DNA from: Burkholderia sp. MS389
GTDB lineage: Bacteria; Pseudomonadota; Gammaproteobacteria; Burkholderiales; Burkholderiaceae
Direction: 5' to 3'
Length of the DNA: 64,000 bases
NCBI RefSeq assembly: GCF_016899425.1
Contig: NZ_CP045994.1
Location: 372,001-436,000 of the forward strand
The translations under genes and the position numbers were made by a program. Each line of letters opens with the position of its first letter. Within the stretch, counting starts at the first letter, position 1. The notes under the pieces were generated by a model. That model saw nothing but the letters and a program-made list of their open reading frames with translations. It was not told the origin of the DNA and searched no databases. This document shows, in pieces, positions 63,073 to 64,000 of the stretch.

Positions 63073-63102
63073 CCACACGAGAGAAAACAAGAGGGAATGA
63101 CC

Positions 63103-64000
63103 ATGCACACGATCCGCATCAGGCACGCCGCGCTGGCGATGGCGGCAGTCGCCGCGTTGAGCGGCTGCGCGACCGTGCAGACGCCGACCAAGGGCGATCC
63201 GCTCGAAGGCTTCAACCGGACGATGTACAAGTTCAACGACACCGTCGATACGTACGCGCTGAAGCCGGTCGCGAAGGGCTATCAGTACGTGGTGCCGCAG
63301 CCGGTGCGCGACAGCGTGACGAACTTCTTCTCGAACATCGGCGACGTCTACATCGCGGCGAACAACATCGTGCAGTTGCGGATCGCGGACGGCGTCGGCG
63401 ACATCATGCGCGTCGTGATCAACACGGTGTTCGGCGTCGGCGGCCTGTTCGACGTCGCGACGATCGCGAAGCTGCCGAAGCACACGGCCGACTTCGGGAT
63501 CACGATGGGCCGCTACGGGATGCCGTCGGGCCCGTATCTCGTCCTGCCGCTGCTTGGGCCGAGCACGCTGCGCGACACGGCTGGCCTCGGCGTCGACTAC
63601 GTCGGCAACCCGCTCACCTACGTGAAGCCGGACGGCCTGAGCTGGGGCCTGTTCGGCGTGAACCTGGTCAACACGCGCTCGAACCTGCTCGGCGCGGGCG
63701 ACGTGCTGGATGCCGCGGCGCTCGACAAGTATTCGTTCGTGCGCAACGCGTACCTGCAGCGTCGCCAGATGCTGATCAGCAACGCGCGCGGCGAGGCCGC
63801 CGCGACGTCGAGCAACGACGCGCTGCCGAAGTACGACCTGCCGGAAGACGGCGCGGCACCGGCGGCAGCCGGCGCGGCCGGTACGGCGGGCGCGGCAGCG
63901 GTGGGCGGCGCGGCGCCGGCGCCCGCGTCGGGCGCGGCGGTTGCTGCGCCGGCCTCGGGCACGGCCGAATCGCCGAACCCGGCCAGCGAGACGAACGTGC
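63103..64000 (+). CDS. mlaA: Outer-membrane lipoprotein MlaA (VacJ), 3' truncated by window edge
   Basis: MlaA removes misplaced phospholipids from the outer leaflet and hands them to MlaC. The frame is open from ATG 63103 (MHTIRIRHAALAM) to the last base with no stop, at least 299 residues. GAGGG seven bases before decides this ATG over one at 63097. Lipobox ALSGC (Cys about residue 22). MlaA core: GFNRTMYKFNDTVD, YGMPSGPYLVLPLLGPSTLRD. After about residue 240 the sequence becomes Ala/Gly/Pro-rich. mlaC probably follows outside the window. Confidence 0.93.
   Translation, partial: MHTIRIRHAALAMAAVAALSGCATVQTPTKGDPLEGFNRTMYKFNDTVDTYALKPVAKGYQYVVPQPVRDSVTNFFSNIGDVYIAANNIVQLRIADGVGDIMRVVINTVFGVGGLFDVATIAKLPKHTADFGITMGRYGMPSGPYLVLPLLGPSTLRDTAGLGVDYVGNPLTYVKPDGLSWGLFGVNLVNTRSNLLGAGDVLDAAALDKYSFVRNAYLQRRQMLISNARGEAAATSSNDALPKYDLPEDGAAPAAAGAAGTAGAAAVGGAAPAPASGAAVAAPASGTAESPNPASETNV

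Overview
The window is a GC-rich stretch (roughly two thirds G+C) of a betaproteobacterial chromosome. Gene order and protein sequences fit Burkholderia, most likely the B. cepacia complex, chromosome 1. The pointers are the tuf-S10-spc-alpha ribosomal block with infA between secY and rpmJ, the resB/ccsB pair with msrPQ, the ponA/pilMNOQ/aroKB neighbourhood, thiOSGE behind a TPP riboswitch, and mlaFEDA. The species call rests on recall of protein sequences, not on a search.

Layout. Bases 1-16032 hold the end of tuf and the complete S10, spc and alpha ribosomal protein operons, all on the plus strand. Promoter-like sites lie before rplC and rplN, and terminator-like hairpins follow rpsK, rpsD and rpoA, so the block is probably transcribed in segments. 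Bases 16172-26727 are mainly about redox and cytochrome biogenesis: cutA, dsbD, hemB (minus), a candidate small RNA, engB (minus), cytochrome c4, resB-ccsB and msrPQ. Bases 26809-37130 carry lptM/cyaY, ponA (PBP1A), a tightly overlapping pilM-pilN-pilO-pilQ set, aroK-aroB and dgt. Bases 37219-44119 carry ugpBAECQ for glycerol-3-phosphate uptake, ompW, and a RAYT-like transposase homologue without its catalytic residues. Bases 44408-56856 carry gltBD, a short ORF and thpR, then a minus-strand run: an ABC exporter-like protein overlapping an SDR, and an MFS transporter followed by a DadA-like dehydrogenase. Bases 57092-64000 carry the riboswitch-controlled thiOSGE operon and mlaF-mlaE-mlaD-mlaA, cut by the window edge.

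How the parts fit. DsbD, ResB/CcsB, HemB and cytochrome c4 share the theme of reductant, haem and haem attachment in the periplasm, and MsrPQ repairs oxidised methionine there. PilM/N/O/Q, PBP1A, OmpW and Mla are envelope systems. AroKB, GltBD and ThiOSGE are biosynthetic.

The most interesting items are: (1) a candidate plus-strand sRNA at about 19552-19659 whose loop carries an anti-Shine-Dalgarno sequence; (2) a perfect 12-bp inverted repeat that begins right after the -35 box of the spc promoter and whose right arm overlaps the -10 box; (3) a RAYT/Y1 transposase homologue with both HUH histidines and the catalytic tyrosine replaced; (4) a PilO protein with a fused PilP-like C-terminus and no separate pilP; (5) a leader ORF between the TPP riboswitch and thiO, overlapping the thiO start.
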